From contig JAUNKF010000011.1 of assembly GCA_030532895.1 (NCBI GenBank), forward strand, positions 1-64,000: 64,000 bases of DNA, given 5' to 3'. The stretch is from Lautropia sp. GTDB taxonomy: Bacteria > Pseudomonadota > Gammaproteobacteria > Burkholderiales > Burkholderiaceae_E. The position numbers and the translations under genes are program-made. The notes beneath the pieces are model-generated. The model was not told where the DNA came from and ran no database searches. It saw only the letters and a list, made by a program, of their open reading frames with translations. Positions 1 through 9,722 of the stretch are shown here, in pieces; positions within the stretch are counted from its first letter, which is position 1; every line of letters starts with the position of its first letter.

Positions 1-1
1 C

Positions 2-103
2 TTCTCCTTGGAAAAATTCTACTTCTGGCTTCGCCTGATTTCAGGGGGGATTACCTCCCAAGTGATTGATGATCATAGTCTGTTTCAAAGGGCTGTCGAT
101 TGA
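2..103 (+). CDS. Possible 3' end of an unidentified gene
   Basis: The frame starting at base 2 is open for 33 codons and ends at a TGA at 101-103. It encodes a residue mix that looks protein-like (aromatic, hydrophobic and charged residues, with FYFW near the start). The start would lie outside the window and no family is recognisable. It may equally be a chance open frame. The 87 bases after it, up to the Abi gene, show nothing recognisable. Confidence 0.2.
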   Translation, partial: FSLEKFYFWLRLISGGITSQVIDDHSLFQRAVD

Positions 104-190
104 AGGTGCGGATTTCCAACACGAGGAGGGGGAGACTCTGGCTCCGGTACTAGGGGAATTGGTCACGGATTGGGTGTGAAGGAGGGGGGT

Positions 191-1309
191 TTACTGTGGT
201 TCTGGGGGCCGGTTGTCAGCGTCTGATGAGGCTTCCGGCATATTAGGCTTGACAGCCGGGGTAGATTCGTGCAAAATGGATTCGAATATGACCGTCGCCT
301 CTTCCCCCTCCGGGGGGTACGCGGCGGTTTTCTTTTGTGCCTCAGCTTTTTCCCATACAGGGATTGTTTGCCAGGCCGGGACGGTACCGAGGTCTCTCAG
401 CGTGATGGCTTTGTTTTCTGGCTCAGGGAATTCTTGGAGCAGGTTCTGGAAACGCTGGCTCCAGGTGGAGTTGGGGCAGATGTTTTGCAACAGCTGTTGC
501 ATTAGGCAAAAGTAAAAGAAAGGCCGTGCCTTGTTCAGCTTGAAAGGTTCCCAAGCCTCAGGAACATTCGACAACTCAAGGATGTTAATGTTCCAGAGTC
601 GGCCGTGATGGGCGCAGGTATTCCTGATGAAATTTAGGCTCTTTAGCCATTGCGATAGTGTTTTGCTATCGTTTGCTCCATAAGCTTGGGCTATCTGTTC
701 GCGGTCTTCGTGCTTCATGCCCGAGTACATCTTGGAGAGCATTCCGAAGTCCCAGATTTCGATGGCGGCCCAGATAGGCAACCCGCCGTAGACTTTATTG
801 TGATGACTGACCAGTGTTGACCGTTGGGATCGACGGAGCTGTTCACGGTATTTTTTCAGCCAGTCTTCGTATGGGCTTTTTCCGTTCTTTTTCTTTTTGG
901 TAAAAGTGCCGTGAAGATGCTTTGGGTCTTCATGAGCATGTGGGGCGCGTTTTCCCAGAGTATAGGCAACATCAACTCGAATCGCCATTTCGATACGCTC
1001 TAGCGCGTCCAGGGCCAATAGACGGAGCTTCTTGTCGAAGACATAGAGTCGAACGGCATCTTCAAAACGGCTGCCAGGGAGGAATCTGTCCGACCGGACA
1101 GGCGCTTTCTGGCGTGCGAGGCTGTTTCTGTCGATTTGACGCATGGGATACCAGTAACCGCTTAAGCGGTAGTAGCCGATGCGCTTCAGGTAGGCCAAAG
1201 CGGATGCATCGTTATCGACTTGCATGCCTCTTGATCTTAGCAACTGGAGTTGTTCCTCGAAGGACATCCAAGGTTTGAATGCCTTCGTCGTGGGAGTCTC
1301 TTCGTTCAT
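191..1309 (-). CDS. Abi family protein (Abi_2 / AbiD-AbiF type, HEPN fold)
   Basis: The 372-residue protein has the hallmarks of the Abi_2 family (AbiD/AbiF-like abortive infection proteins). Near the N-terminus is the YLKRIGYYRLSGYWYPM region, typical of the family. Around residues 230-240 is FIRNTCAHHGRLWN, which contains the R-x4-H motif (R-NTCA-H) of HEPN RNases. Members are thought to act as growth-arresting ribonucleases in phage defence or toxin-antitoxin systems; this activity is inferred from the family. The C-terminal ~70 residues are Pro/Glu-rich and look disordered. The ATG at 1309 lies just downstream of ychF on the same strand and lacks a clear ribosome-binding site. Local base composition is lower in GC than in ychF, which suggests acquisition. 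No antitoxin gene is visible, but the window edge is close. Confidence 0.85.
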   Translation of the reverse strand: MNEETPTTKAFKPWMSFEEQLQLLRSRGMQVDNDASALAYLKRIGYYRLSGYWYPMRQIDRNSLARQKAPVRSDRFLPGSRFEDAVRLYVFDKKLRLLALDALERIEMAIRVDVAYTLGKRAPHAHEDPKHLHGTFTKKKKNGKSPYEDWLKKYREQLRRSQRSTLVSHHNKVYGGLPIWAAIEIWDFGMLSKMYSGMKHEDREQIAQAYGANDSKTLSQWLKSLNFIRNTCAHHGRLWNINILELSNVPEAWEPFKLNKARPFFYFCLMQQLLQNICPNSTWSQRFQNLLQEFPEPENKAITLRDLGTVPAWQTIPVWEKAEAQKKTAAYPPEGEEATVIFESILHESTPAVKPNMPEASSDADNRPPEPQ

Positions 1310-1316
1310 TTTTATA

Positions 1317-1345
1317 GAGGGAATGGGGACATAGCCCCCATTCCC

Positions 1346-1347
<2 letters not shown>
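1317..1347 (-). terminator. Strong stem-loop between ychF and the Abi gene
   Basis: Perfect 12-bp inverted repeat (GAGGGAATGGGG paired with CCCCATTCCCTC) with a 7-base loop. It begins inside the ychF stop codon and ends eight bases before the Abi ATG. On the minus strand it is followed by TATAAAAATG, not a U-tract, so it is not a textbook Rho-independent terminator. It could protect the ychF mRNA end or limit translation of the Abi gene. Confidence 0.55.
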
Positions 1348-2437
<1,090 letters not shown>

Positions 2438-2642
2438 GAGGAGGTTTCCTTGCTGTGTGTTCGGAGAGATCGGTGTGGGGCAGGGAGGCTGTGCCGGTGT
2501 TGAAGGCTTCGGTGAGACTCACTGCTGCGTGCCATGACAGGCAGGCGGGCAGTGGTCTTCTGGTGCCTGGTGGCGTGATGACCAGAGTGCTTCCTGCGCC
2601 CCATTGTGGGATAGCGTGATGATAGTCCTTGCGTGTGGGCTT

Positions 2643-3365
2643 TCACACGCGGGGGCCTCGGATCTTCGGCGCTCGTGTCGTTCTGGCTGTTGGGGCGGGT
2701 TTGCCGGCCGTATCGAGGGCAGCCTTGTCAGTCGAGGCTTTCTTGGGCTTCGCCTTTGCTGCCGCCTTGGCCTGCATCTCTGGGTCGGCTGCATGCAGTT
2801 GCTGGGTGGCGATTTCCCAGCCCTGATCGAGGAGCACGGGCAGGATGCCGAGGCTTCGGTCGATGGCTTCGTCGATGGCGATCTGGTCTGAGACGCTGGG
2901 GCGGCCGAGCACGAAGTCGATGACGCTGTGCTTGAGGTTGAGGGTGCGCGGGTGACCGATGCCCAGGCGCAGTCGCCAGTAGGCTGGGGTGCCGAGGTGG
3001 GCGGTGATGTCGCGCAGGCCGTTGTGGGTGCTGGAGCCGCCTTTTTTGAAGCGGGCGCTGCCGGGCAGCAAGTCCAGCTCATCGAAGACGACGAGGATGT
3101 CGGCGGGGTCGATGCGGTAGAAGCGGGCCAGTGCGCCCACGGCCTGACCGGAGCGGTTCATGTAGGTCATGGGCTTCAGGAGCCGCACGAGCTGGTTGCC
3201 GATGCGAACCTCGCCCACGTCACCGTGGTATTTGGCGTCGTGGCGGATCTGGCCGGGATGGCGGCGCAGGAGGGCATCGATGAACCAGAAACCGGCGTTG
3301 TGGCGGTCGGTGGCGTGCTCGGCGGTAGGGTTGCCAAGGCCGACGATCAGGCGAGGGGCGTTCAT
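2643..3365 (-). CDS. pth: Peptidyl-tRNA hydrolase
   Basis: This enzyme releases peptides from peptidyl-tRNAs that drop off ribosomes. GLGNP (N12) and the catalytic H22 in RHNAGF are present, as are MTYMNRSG and the DELDLLPG block with the conserved Asp. At 240 residues it is about 45 longer than the usual ~195. The extra part is a C-terminal Ala/Lys/Pro/Arg-rich tail from about residue 195, after the catalytic domain, and is probably disordered and basic. It sits between rplY and ychF on the same strand. A short perfect inverted repeat (2631-2650) spans its stop codon. Confidence 0.97.
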   Translation of the reverse strand: MNAPRLIVGLGNPTAEHATDRHNAGFWFIDALLRRHPGQIRHDAKYHGDVGEVRIGNQLVRLLKPMTYMNRSGQAVGALARFYRIDPADILVVFDELDLLPGSARFKKGGSSTHNGLRDITAHLGTPAYWRLRLGIGHPRTLNLKHSVIDFVLGRPSVSDQIAIDEAIDRSLGILPVLLDQGWEIATQQLHAADPEMQAKAAAKAKPKKASTDKAALDTAGKPAPTARTTRAPKIRGPRV

Positions 3366-3694
3366 GAAAACGGGGTGATGCTCAAAGGGAGGCGATCCTT
3401 CGGCTGCTGCGCTTGGGGAGATGTTCGAAGGTGTCGGGGTGTCCGGCTGGTTGTGCGTGCGGGTGTGCGTATGATGGGCATGACATGTGCCAGCAAGACG
3501 CCAGACATGCCAACGGGCCGACTGGCGGCCCGTTGGGAGGCATGCTCAGCTGAGAGCATGCCAAGACTGCAGTGGACGCGGCCACTGAGGTGCTTGTCGT
3601 CCTGGCGTCCTGACGGTGGTGCGTGTTTGCACCGCCGTTGCTCTATCGTGACGTGCCAGGCGCGAAGACGCTACACCTTCTGGCAAACAACCGA
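3366..3694. other. Intergenic region between rplY and pth with two perfect hairpins
   Basis: There is no credible gene here. It holds two adjacent perfect inverted repeats: CAACGGGCCG (3511-3520) with CGGCCCGTTG (3526-3535), and GGCATGCTC (3539-3547) with GAGCATGCC (3554-3562). Neither is followed by a clear T-run on either strand. They lie ~130 bases downstream of the rplY stop and may end or stabilise that transcript. A promoter for pth could also lie in the 3366-3510 part, but I see no convincing -35/-10 pair. Confidence 0.5.
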
Positions 3695-4309
3695 TTACTT
3701 GTCGGCTGCGGCTGCATCGTCGGCGGCTTCGCCAGCATCGGCGTCGGAGGCGCCCACCAGCGTGGCCGAGGCCAGCACGGGGTCGGTATCCGGGGCGATG
3801 TGGGCAACGACGCCCTTGGGCAGCTTGATGCTGCTCAGGTGGATGGAGTGATCCATCGACAGCTCGCTCAGATCCACTTCGATGAACTCGGGCAGATCCT
3901 TCGGCAGAACCTGAACCTCGATTTCGGTCATGACGTGGTTGACGACAGCCTTGTTCAGCTTGACGGCTGGCGAGTTTTCACCGTTGATGAAGTGCAGCGG
4001 CACTTTGACGGTGATCTTCTGGTTGGCCGAGACGCGCTGGAAGTCCACATGCAGCACTTGCTGCTTGTAGGGGTGCCATTGCACGTTGCGCAGCAGGGCG
4101 CGTTGTTTCTTGCCGTCGATCTCCAGATCCAGAATGGAGGAGTGGAAGGCTTCGACGCGCAGGGCGTGATAGAGGGCGTTGTGATCCAGCGCGATCTGGA
4201 CGGGGGCTTCTTCGCCACCGTAGACGATGCCGGGCACCTGGTTGGCACGACGGAGGCGGCGGCTCGCACTCGACCCCACATCTTTGCGTGTTTGAGCGAT
4301 AACTTGCAT
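3695..4309 (-). CDS. rplY: 50S ribosomal protein L25/general stress protein Ctc
   Basis: The 204-residue protein is the long (Ctc/TL5-type) form of L25, which binds 5S rRNA. The N-terminus has the L25 signature ([25 protein letters not shown]), followed by the C-terminal beta domain with [12 protein letters not shown] and LPKGV. The C-terminal tail is Ala/Asp-rich, as is common in the family. The ATG at 4309 is preceded by AAGGA at good spacing. It lies between prs (216 bases upstream) and pth on the same strand, the standard betaproteobacterial order. Confidence 0.97.
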   Translation of the reverse strand: MQVIAQTRKDVGSSASRRLRRANQVPGIVYGGEEAPVQIALDHNALYHALRVEAFHSSILDLEIDGKKQRALLRNVQWHPYKQQVLHVDFQRVSANQKITVKVPLHFINGENSPAVKLNKAVVNHVMTEIEVQVLPKDLPEFIEVDLSELSMDHSIHLSSIKLPKGVVAHIAPDTDPVLASATLVGASDADAGEAADDAAAADK

Positions 4310-4525
4310 CGCAATTCCTTGAAGTGTCTGCCGCTCCGCGACCAGAGTCGGCAGGGGTTGAACATGCCAGGCGTTTTGCCGGGCAGAAAAACTCTTGATG
4401 ATATCAGTGGCTGAGGCGTCCGGCCAGATGGTGAAGGCGCAATGGTCGGCTGGATGCTAAAACTGAAGCGGCAGTCGGGTGGTGTGCCGCGGACTGCCGT
4501 TCGGGCTGACCTCAGCAGGCCGTGT

Positions 4526-5584
4526 TCATTCCATGAACAGCATCGACACCGAATCGGAGCGGTTGATGCGCAGGATGGTTTCGCCGATCAGCTGGCCGCA
4601 GCCGAGCACGCGGATCTTGCCGCAGGCGCGCCCTTCGGCGGTGAGCGGAATCGTGTCCGTGACGACGAGTTGGTCAAGCGGGGATTCGGTGATGCGTTCG
4701 ATGGCCTTGCCCGAGAGCACGGGGTGAGTGCAGTAGGCGACGACGCGCAGGGCGCCATGATCCTTCAGCGCTTCGGCGGCACGGCACAGGGTGCCAGCCG
4801 TGTCGACCATGTCATCCATCAGCAGGCAGGTTCGACCGTCGACTTCGCCGATGATGTTCATCACTTCAGAGACGTTGGCCTTCTGACGGCGTTTGTCGAT
4901 GATGGCAAGGTCGGAGTCGAGCCGTTTGGCCAGTGCCCGCGCACGGACGACACCGCCCACGTCGGGCGAGACGACCATGACGTTTTCAAACTTCTGCCGG
5001 GTGATGTCGGACAGCAGGATGGGGGCTGCGTAGATGTTGTCGACCGGGATGTCGAAGAAGCCCTGGATCTGGTCGGCGTGCAAGTCCATCGTGAGGACGC
5101 GGTCGACGCCGGTGACTTGCAGCATGTTGGCCACGACCTTGGCACTGATGGCCACGCGTGAGGAACGCACGCGCCGATCTTGCCGGGCATAGCCGAAGTA
5201 GGGCAGTACGGCGGTGATTCGGCCGGCTGAAGCACGACGGAGCGCGTCGATCAGGATCAGCAGCTCCATCAGGTGGTCGTTGGTGGGCGCGCTGGTGGAC
5301 TGGATGACGAAGGCATCCTTGCCACGGACGTTTTCGAGAATCTCGACGTTGACCTCGCCGTCGGAGAACTTGCCGACGATGGCTTTACCGAGGGGAATGC
5401 CCAGGTGGGCGGCAACGTCAGCGGCCAGGGCGGGGTTGGCATTACCCGTGAACAGAACCGGCCCTTCGGACCAGAGGACGGGCAAGGTGTCGGGGCTGGA
5501 GCGATAGGAGCTGCGGTGCACGAGAGTCTGACCCGTCAGAAGCGCTTGTCTGGAAACAGAGCTGATGCTACTGCGATGAGACAT
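4526..5584 (-). CDS. prs: Ribose-phosphate pyrophosphokinase (PRPP synthetase)
   Basis: This enzyme makes PRPP from ribose 5-phosphate and ATP. PRPP feeds nucleotide synthesis and also the HisG reaction encoded in this window. The core is standard: [10 protein letters not shown] near the N-terminus, [16 protein letters not shown] (ATP loop), [18 protein letters not shown], and the PRPP-binding [14 protein letters not shown]-like block near residue 255. The ATG at 5584 gives 352 residues, about 36 more than the usual ~316. The extra N-terminal stretch is Ser-rich, and the ATG has no Shine-Dalgarno and sits against a hairpin. A later non-ATG start (for example the TTG of [12 protein letters not shown]) is therefore possible. 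The nearest upstream gene is tRNA-Gln. Confidence 0.95.
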   Translation of the reverse strand: MSHRSSISSVSRQALLTGQTLVHRSSYRSSPDTLPVLWSEGPVLFTGNANPALAADVAAHLGIPLGKAIVGKFSDGEVNVEILENVRGKDAFVIQSTSAPTNDHLMELLILIDALRRASAGRITAVLPYFGYARQDRRVRSSRVAISAKVVANMLQVTGVDRVLTMDLHADQIQGFFDIPVDNIYAAPILLSDITRQKFENVMVVSPDVGGVVRARALAKRLDSDLAIIDKRRQKANVSEVMNIIGEVDGRTCLLMDDMVDTAGTLCRAAEALKDHGALRVVAYCTHPVLSGKAIERITESPLDQLVVTDTIPLTAEGRACGKIRVLGCGQLIGETILRINRSDSVSMLFME

Positions 5585-5606
5585 TGGGCTGATGGGATCA
5601 ACCCAA
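5584..5606 (-). promoter_or_regulatory. Stem-loop immediately before the prs ATG
   Basis: On the minus strand a 10-bp stem (one G-U wobble) with a 3-base CCC loop is formed by TTGGGTTGAT and ATCAGCCCAA. Its last base is the A of the upstream prs ATG. No U-tract follows. It could be a tRNA-Gln processing or end signal, or a leader element affecting prs translation. It argues against efficient initiation at that ATG. Confidence 0.4.
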
Positions 5607-5614
5607 CGGAAAGA

Positions 5615-5691
5615 TGGCTGGGGAGGAAGGACTCGAACCCTCGCATGCCGGAATCAAAATCCGGTGCCTTAACCAACTTGGCGACTCCCCA
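5615..5691 (-). tRNA. tRNA-Gln (anticodon TTG)
   Basis: The acceptor stem TGGGGAG pairs with CTCCCCA, with G as discriminator and an encoded CCA at 5615-5617. The anticodon stem CCGGA/TCCGG encloses the loop TTTTGAT, giving anticodon TTG, which reads CAA (Gln). The T-loop TTCGAGT is normal. The 5' 23 bases lie inside the 3' end of ispE. Confidence 0.96.
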
Positions 5692-6640
5692 ACGGGTGAC
5701 TGGCAAGACCTTTAACCAAATAAAGGTTACCAAATTCTGTTCGTATTGTAATACGTTCAGCACCTGGTGTATGCCGGCTTACAGAATTTACCGAGCTGCG
5801 TTGCTGAATGACTTCAACAAGGGCTCGGGCTGCTTCAAGTGAATCTGCTGCTGCAAAAACACATGCGCCGGAACCAGTCATTCTAACGCAAATATCGCTT
5901 TTGGCAACAGGGCTTGATGCGCTGGATGCAACAATTTGAACCGCTTCTTCGAGAAGCTGGCGGGCTGCCTTGACGGCAGGTTGCCGAGCTTCGACGACCG
6001 GTTGCAGGTCGTTGCGTCCTGCCGCCAATCCTGTAAAGCTGTGGATTGTGATGGGTTTCGTGTCTCTTGTCAATTCGGGCGCACCGAACACACCCGCGGT
6101 GGCGACGTGTACATGGGGCATCAGCAGGACGAACCAGCGTGGTGGCAGCTCGATGGGCTGAAATTCGTCGCCAATGCCGGTGGCGTAGGCGTTCTGACCA
6201 TGGACGAAGATGGGCACGTCGGCGCCGAGCGGGCGAGCGATGTCGATCAGCGCCTGCCGTGAGAGGCCCAGTTGCCAGAGCTGATTGAGGCCGAGCAGCA
6301 CGGTGGCGGCGTCGGAGCTGCCGCCGCCCAGGCCCGCACCGATCGGGATGTGCTTGTCGAGGCCGATGGCAACGCCAAGCGGGCAGCCGGTGGCAGCTTT
6401 CAGGGCACGGGCGGCGCGCAGGGTGAGGTCATCGTTCTCTGCCACGCCGTCCGGGTTTTGGGTACGGGTGATGGCGCCAGAAGGGTCGAGCCTGAGGCTC
6501 AGCTCGTCGTTGAGATCGATGAACTGGAAGACGGTTTCCAGCAGATGCAGGCCATCTTCACGCCGGCCGGTGACGTGAAGAAAGAGATTGAGTTTGGCGG
6601 GCGCCGGCAGGTGCAGCGTGCTGGGGACTTCAGTAGGCAT
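5669..6640 (-). CDS. ispE: 4-diphosphocytidyl-2-C-methyl-D-erythritol kinase
   Basis: This GHMP-family kinase of the MEP isoprenoid pathway phosphorylates CDP-ME. PAPAKLNLFLHVTGRR is near the N-terminus and the ATP-binding glycine loop IPIGAGLGGGSSDAA is around residue 105. The C-terminal GHMP motif is RMTGSGACVFA. The ATG at 6640 is preferred over a TTG nine bases upstream; it gives 323 residues, somewhat longer than the usual ~285-300. The conserved C-terminal pattern (LYLVKGLASHPL) is encoded just before and into the tRNA-Gln gene. The TAA stop lies within tRNA sequence. It is downstream of lolB on the same strand, probably in one operon. Confidence 0.96.
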   Translation of the reverse strand: MPTEVPSTLHLPAPAKLNLFLHVTGRREDGLHLLETVFQFIDLNDELSLRLDPSGAITRTQNPDGVAENDDLTLRAARALKAATGCPLGVAIGLDKHIPIGAGLGGGSSDAATVLLGLNQLWQLGLSRQALIDIARPLGADVPIFVHGQNAYATGIGDEFQPIELPPRWFVLLMPHVHVATAGVFGAPELTRDTKPITIHSFTGLAAGRNDLQPVVEARQPAVKAARQLLEEAVQIVASSASSPVAKSDICVRMTGSGACVFAAADSLEAARALVEVIQQRSSVNSVSRHTPGAERITIRTEFGNLYLVKGLASHPLGSRQVG

Positions 6641-6729
6641 GGAAAACAAGGCTGGGGGCGTCGGTAACGTCGGTAAGGCGGCTTGTCGGCCAACGGCGTG
6701 GGAACCAGGTGGCGGATGAGGGCATTCAT

Positions 6730-7323
6730 TCAGGGAGTGGCATCCACCACCAGCCGGATCTCCAGTCGGCGGGTGTTCTCGTGCCAGCGCAGCAGCCAGC
6801 GGCGGTCGGTGCGCTCGATGTGCCAGCCTTGGTCACGGGCGCGGATCTGGCGGCCGTCTTCGCTTCGTGCCAGCACGGTCTCGAAACGATCGCTCAGCCA
6901 CTCGGGCAGGCGGTCGGCGGGTACGGGGATACCGATGGCCTGTTGCAGCACGTCTTCAAGGGTGGGGCCGGTGAAGCGCTGGTTCTGGGCCGTGTCGAGC
7001 CAGGCGGGGTCCTGCTGGTGTTGGCCGGCACGCACGATCGTCTGTCCGAACGGGGTGTACAGCTCGATGCCCAGATCCTGGGCGTTTCGATGAAGGAGGA
7101 ACCGCCCGCTGTGGTGCTCGGTTTTGGGTTCGGGCAGGGTTTCGGTGTAGCTGATGGCAAAGCGGCCGGTGAGTGAGAGCGGGCGGCTGGCGTCGATGGG
7201 GGTGGGGGGGGGCTCAGGCTGAAAGCTGGTGCAGCCGGCCGACAGGGCACCAACGATCAAGAGGGCCGAGAGGCATTGCCGGCCCAGGTTGAAAACGAGA
7301 TTGGGCCGTGCTGCCTGCATCAT
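6730..7323 (-). CDS. lolB: Outer membrane lipoprotein insertion protein LolB
   Basis: LolB receives lipoproteins from LolA and inserts them into the outer membrane. The start chosen (ATG at 7323, followed by a second ATG) gives a 197-residue precursor with a short signal peptide and lipobox LSAGC, with Cys at about residue 31. The mature part has LTGRFAISY, SGRFLLHR, LGIELYTPFGQTIVRA and a C-terminal WLLRWHENTRRLEIRLVVD, as in LolB. An upstream in-frame GTG (7359) is less likely. The gene lies between the TPR lipoprotein and ispE, the usual betaproteobacterial order. Confidence 0.92.
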   Translation of the reverse strand: MMQAARPNLVFNLGRQCLSALLIVGALSAGCTSFQPEPPPTPIDASRPLSLTGRFAISYTETLPEPKTEHHSGRFLLHRNAQDLGIELYTPFGQTIVRAGQHQQDPAWLDTAQNQRFTGPTLEDVLQQAIGIPVPADRLPEWLSDRFETVLARSEDGRQIRARDQGWHIERTDRRWLLRWHENTRRLEIRLVVDATP

Positions 7324-7377
7324 GGTGAAACCGCTCGTATTGTCAGACAAGAAAAGCACTCACAGAAAATCAGAAAA

Positions 7378-7413
7378 GAAAGCGATCACAGGGGGGGAAA
7401 GCGATCACAGGGG
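7378..7413. repeat. Two direct copies of a 17-base unit
   Basis: GAAAGCGATCACAGGGG occurs at 7378-7394 and again at 7397-7413, a 19-base period. The repeat is in the 250-base gap between the TPR gene and lolB, upstream of the lolB start. It may be a small duplication or a pair of protein-binding sites. The rest of the gap shows nothing clear. Confidence 0.6.
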
Positions 7414-7573
7414 CCCCATTTTCAGCGAGCTCCATTTTGACAGCAATGGGCGCGTGTCATGCATTTGCTCGTCTTCGCGCTGGCCACAAAGCCTGCGGGG
7501 ATGACTGTGCGCGCCAGATGTGGTGTCTCAACACGTCGTTCCCGTCAACGCCCAGGCGTGTAGCCGGGGGCGT

Positions 7574-9457
7574 TCATAGGGACACCTTCAGCCGTTTCAA
7601 TGTCTGTTGAAGCAGCTCGTTGTCGGGCGAGCGCTTCCGGGCGGCGCGCCAGATGTCGCGGGCAGTGTCCTTCTGGCCATCCGACCACAGCACTTCGCCG
7701 TAGTGGACAGCGATTTCCACATCCGGCTGCAGATCGTGGGCTTTCTTGAGCGTGGACAGTGCTTCAGCCTGTTTGCCCATGCGGAAGTAGACCCAGCCGA
7801 GGCTGTCGAGCACATGGGCGTTGTTGGGCATCAGCTCGTTGGCTTTCTGGATCAGCTTCAGCGCCTCGGGCAGGCGGATGTCGTGATCAGCAAGTGTGTA
7901 GCCGAGCGCGTTGTAGGCGTGGGCATTGTCGGGCCGGCGCTTGATCAGCGTGCGCAAGCTCTTTTCGAGGATGTCGAGCCGCTTGATCTTTTCGGCAGCC
8001 AGGGCATGATCGTAGAGGAGGTCGGTGGCGTCCTCCGGCCCCTTCACGGCGCGGTCGAGCAGTTTGAAGGCTTCCTGGTACTGGTGGGCTTCACGCAGGA
8101 TCTGGGCGCGAGTGGCCAGCAGCATCTGCGCTTCCTTGGCGTTCTTGGTATGAACGGTGCCGAGGAGTGCCAAGCCGGCTTCCACCTTGTTCTGACGGGC
8201 CGTGAGGATGGCGCGGCGCGAGATGGCTTCGAGGTAGAGCGGGCTTTGGTCGCTCTGGATCTGGGCCAGCCACTCGATGGCAGCAGGCATGTCGGGACGC
8301 TGTTCAGCGATTTCGGCCAGAAACAGGTAGGCCGGCCCGTTGTCACGTGGGATGCTGTCCGGCAGCTTCACGTAGCGTTCGAGGTAATGGCTGGCCTGAT
8401 CGAGCGCCTGTTTCTGATAATGCAGTTGGGCCAGTGTGTAGAGGGCGAGCGGGCTGTTCTGTTCGGCCGGCGGCAGTTGCTCCAGGGTCTGGATCGCCTC
8501 GTCGCGTTGCTCGTTGGCGATCAGCAGGCGGCCGAGCGCGATGCGCACCGGGGTGTGTGCCGGATGGCGCTTCAGATGCTGCTGAAGCAGTTCGATCGCC
8601 CGTTTTGGGCCATCAGGCATCGTCTGCAAGAGTTGTGCCGTGGTCAGCACCACGTCCTGATCATCTGGCGACAGGGCGCGTGCAGCCTCGGCTTCGTCCA
8701 GGGCGGTTTGACGATGGCCGGCAGCCGCGGCGAGCTGGGCACGGGTGAGCCGGGCCTCGGTGATCTGCAGGTCGGGTTCGCTCAGCCGCTGGATGACCCG
8801 CCAACCCTGTTCAGGCTTGGGCGCGCTGAGCAGCTGGCGCTGCAGCTGCTGGTAGGTGAGCGGCAGCGTCCTGTTTTCTCGGGCGGCTGCCAGGCGTTTC
8901 GCCAGGGCCGGTTCGGCTTCTTCCAGGTGGCCGGTGGCGACCAGCAGGGTGTCGAGGGTTTGCTGAGCCTCGGGCAGTTTGGGATCCAGCTTGTGCCACA
9001 GGCGGGCGGTGGGCAGTGCTTCGTTCAGCGCATTGGCGTGCAGGGCGATCTCGGTGGCGCGTCGCGCCAGCCGGGCGTCGTGGGTCTGCATGGCCAGGGT
9101 GTGATAGGTGCTGTAGGCCAGTTGAGGCTGCTGGCGCTGCAGCGCCACTTCGGCGGCCAGGATTTCGTAGACAAGCGGTGGCGTGAGCGCGATCAGGGGC
9201 AGATTCTCCGGCCGGTAGGGGGCACGGGAGGCTGTCTCTTCGGTTTGCGCTTCAGGGCTGGTGCCATCCGGATTGCCTTGCATGGGGGCAGTCTGGGCGG
9301 ATGGGTGGGGCTGGTCGGCACGGGTCTGCGCATCGGACGCGGAGGAGGAGCCGCCAAGACTGGCGCAGCCGGCCAAAGCCAACAGCCCGAGCGTGATCAG
9401 GCTGCGGGCTGCCAGATGCGAGGGGTGACAGGAGTGGGGGGGGCGTGACGAACTCAT
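7574..9457 (-). CDS. Tetratricopeptide-repeat lipoprotein
   Basis: The start at 9457 (MSSSRPPHSC...) gives 627 residues with a signal peptide and lipobox LAGC, Cys at about residue 31. It is preferred over an upstream in-frame ATG because the 42 extra residues would bury the signal peptide. The mature protein is a long run of helix-turn-helix TPR-like repeats. The clearest are near the C-terminus (NAHAYNALGYTLADHDIRLP, NNAHVLDSLGWVYFRMGKQ). Such proteins occur upstream of lolB and ispE in many betaproteobacteria, but their role is unknown. A place in outer-membrane lipoprotein or envelope assembly is inferred from the gene neighbourhood only. Confidence 0.88.
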   Translation of the reverse strand: MSSSRPPHSCHPSHLAARSLITLGLLALAGCASLGGSSSASDAQTRADQPHPSAQTAPMQGNPDGTSPEAQTEETASRAPYRPENLPLIALTPPLVYEILAAEVALQRQQPQLAYSTYHTLAMQTHDARLARRATEIALHANALNEALPTARLWHKLDPKLPEAQQTLDTLLVATGHLEEAEPALAKRLAAARENRTLPLTYQQLQRQLLSAPKPEQGWRVIQRLSEPDLQITEARLTRAQLAAAAGHRQTALDEAEAARALSPDDQDVVLTTAQLLQTMPDGPKRAIELLQQHLKRHPAHTPVRIALGRLLIANEQRDEAIQTLEQLPPAEQNSPLALYTLAQLHYQKQALDQASHYLERYVKLPDSIPRDNGPAYLFLAEIAEQRPDMPAAIEWLAQIQSDQSPLYLEAISRRAILTARQNKVEAGLALLGTVHTKNAKEAQMLLATRAQILREAHQYQEAFKLLDRAVKGPEDATDLLYDHALAAEKIKRLDILEKSLRTLIKRRPDNAHAYNALGYTLADHDIRLPEALKLIQKANELMPNNAHVLDSLGWVYFRMGKQAEALSTLKKAHDLQPDVEIAVHYGEVLWSDGQKDTARDIWRAARKRSPDNELLQQTLKRLKVSL

Positions 9458-9722
9458 CGGGGCATGGTAGTGCGAGCCGGGTACTTTGTCAGCAGCCAAG
9501 CGGCGGCTTCGGTAGACCAGCGGTAGGAAACCGGGGTGGCGTGGCGGGCCGAAAATGGGCCCGGTGCAGGGCAGGCAGGGCATCAGTCCGCGTGCAAGAC
9601 GTGCACCAGGGTGCGCTGCATGATTGGCGGGCGTTTACCGCTGATCAGCCGCTGTAACCCGGTGGCAGCACGGTTTACAGAAGTTGTCTGGCACCTGTTC
9701 AAGGCTTGTGTAAACTGGCGAC

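Noticed and set aside
7607-9448. Long open frame (613 codons) on the plus strand opposite the TPR lipoprotein
   Set aside because: Composition is that of an antisense shadow; the TPR gene on the other strand has a signal peptide, lipobox and repeats.
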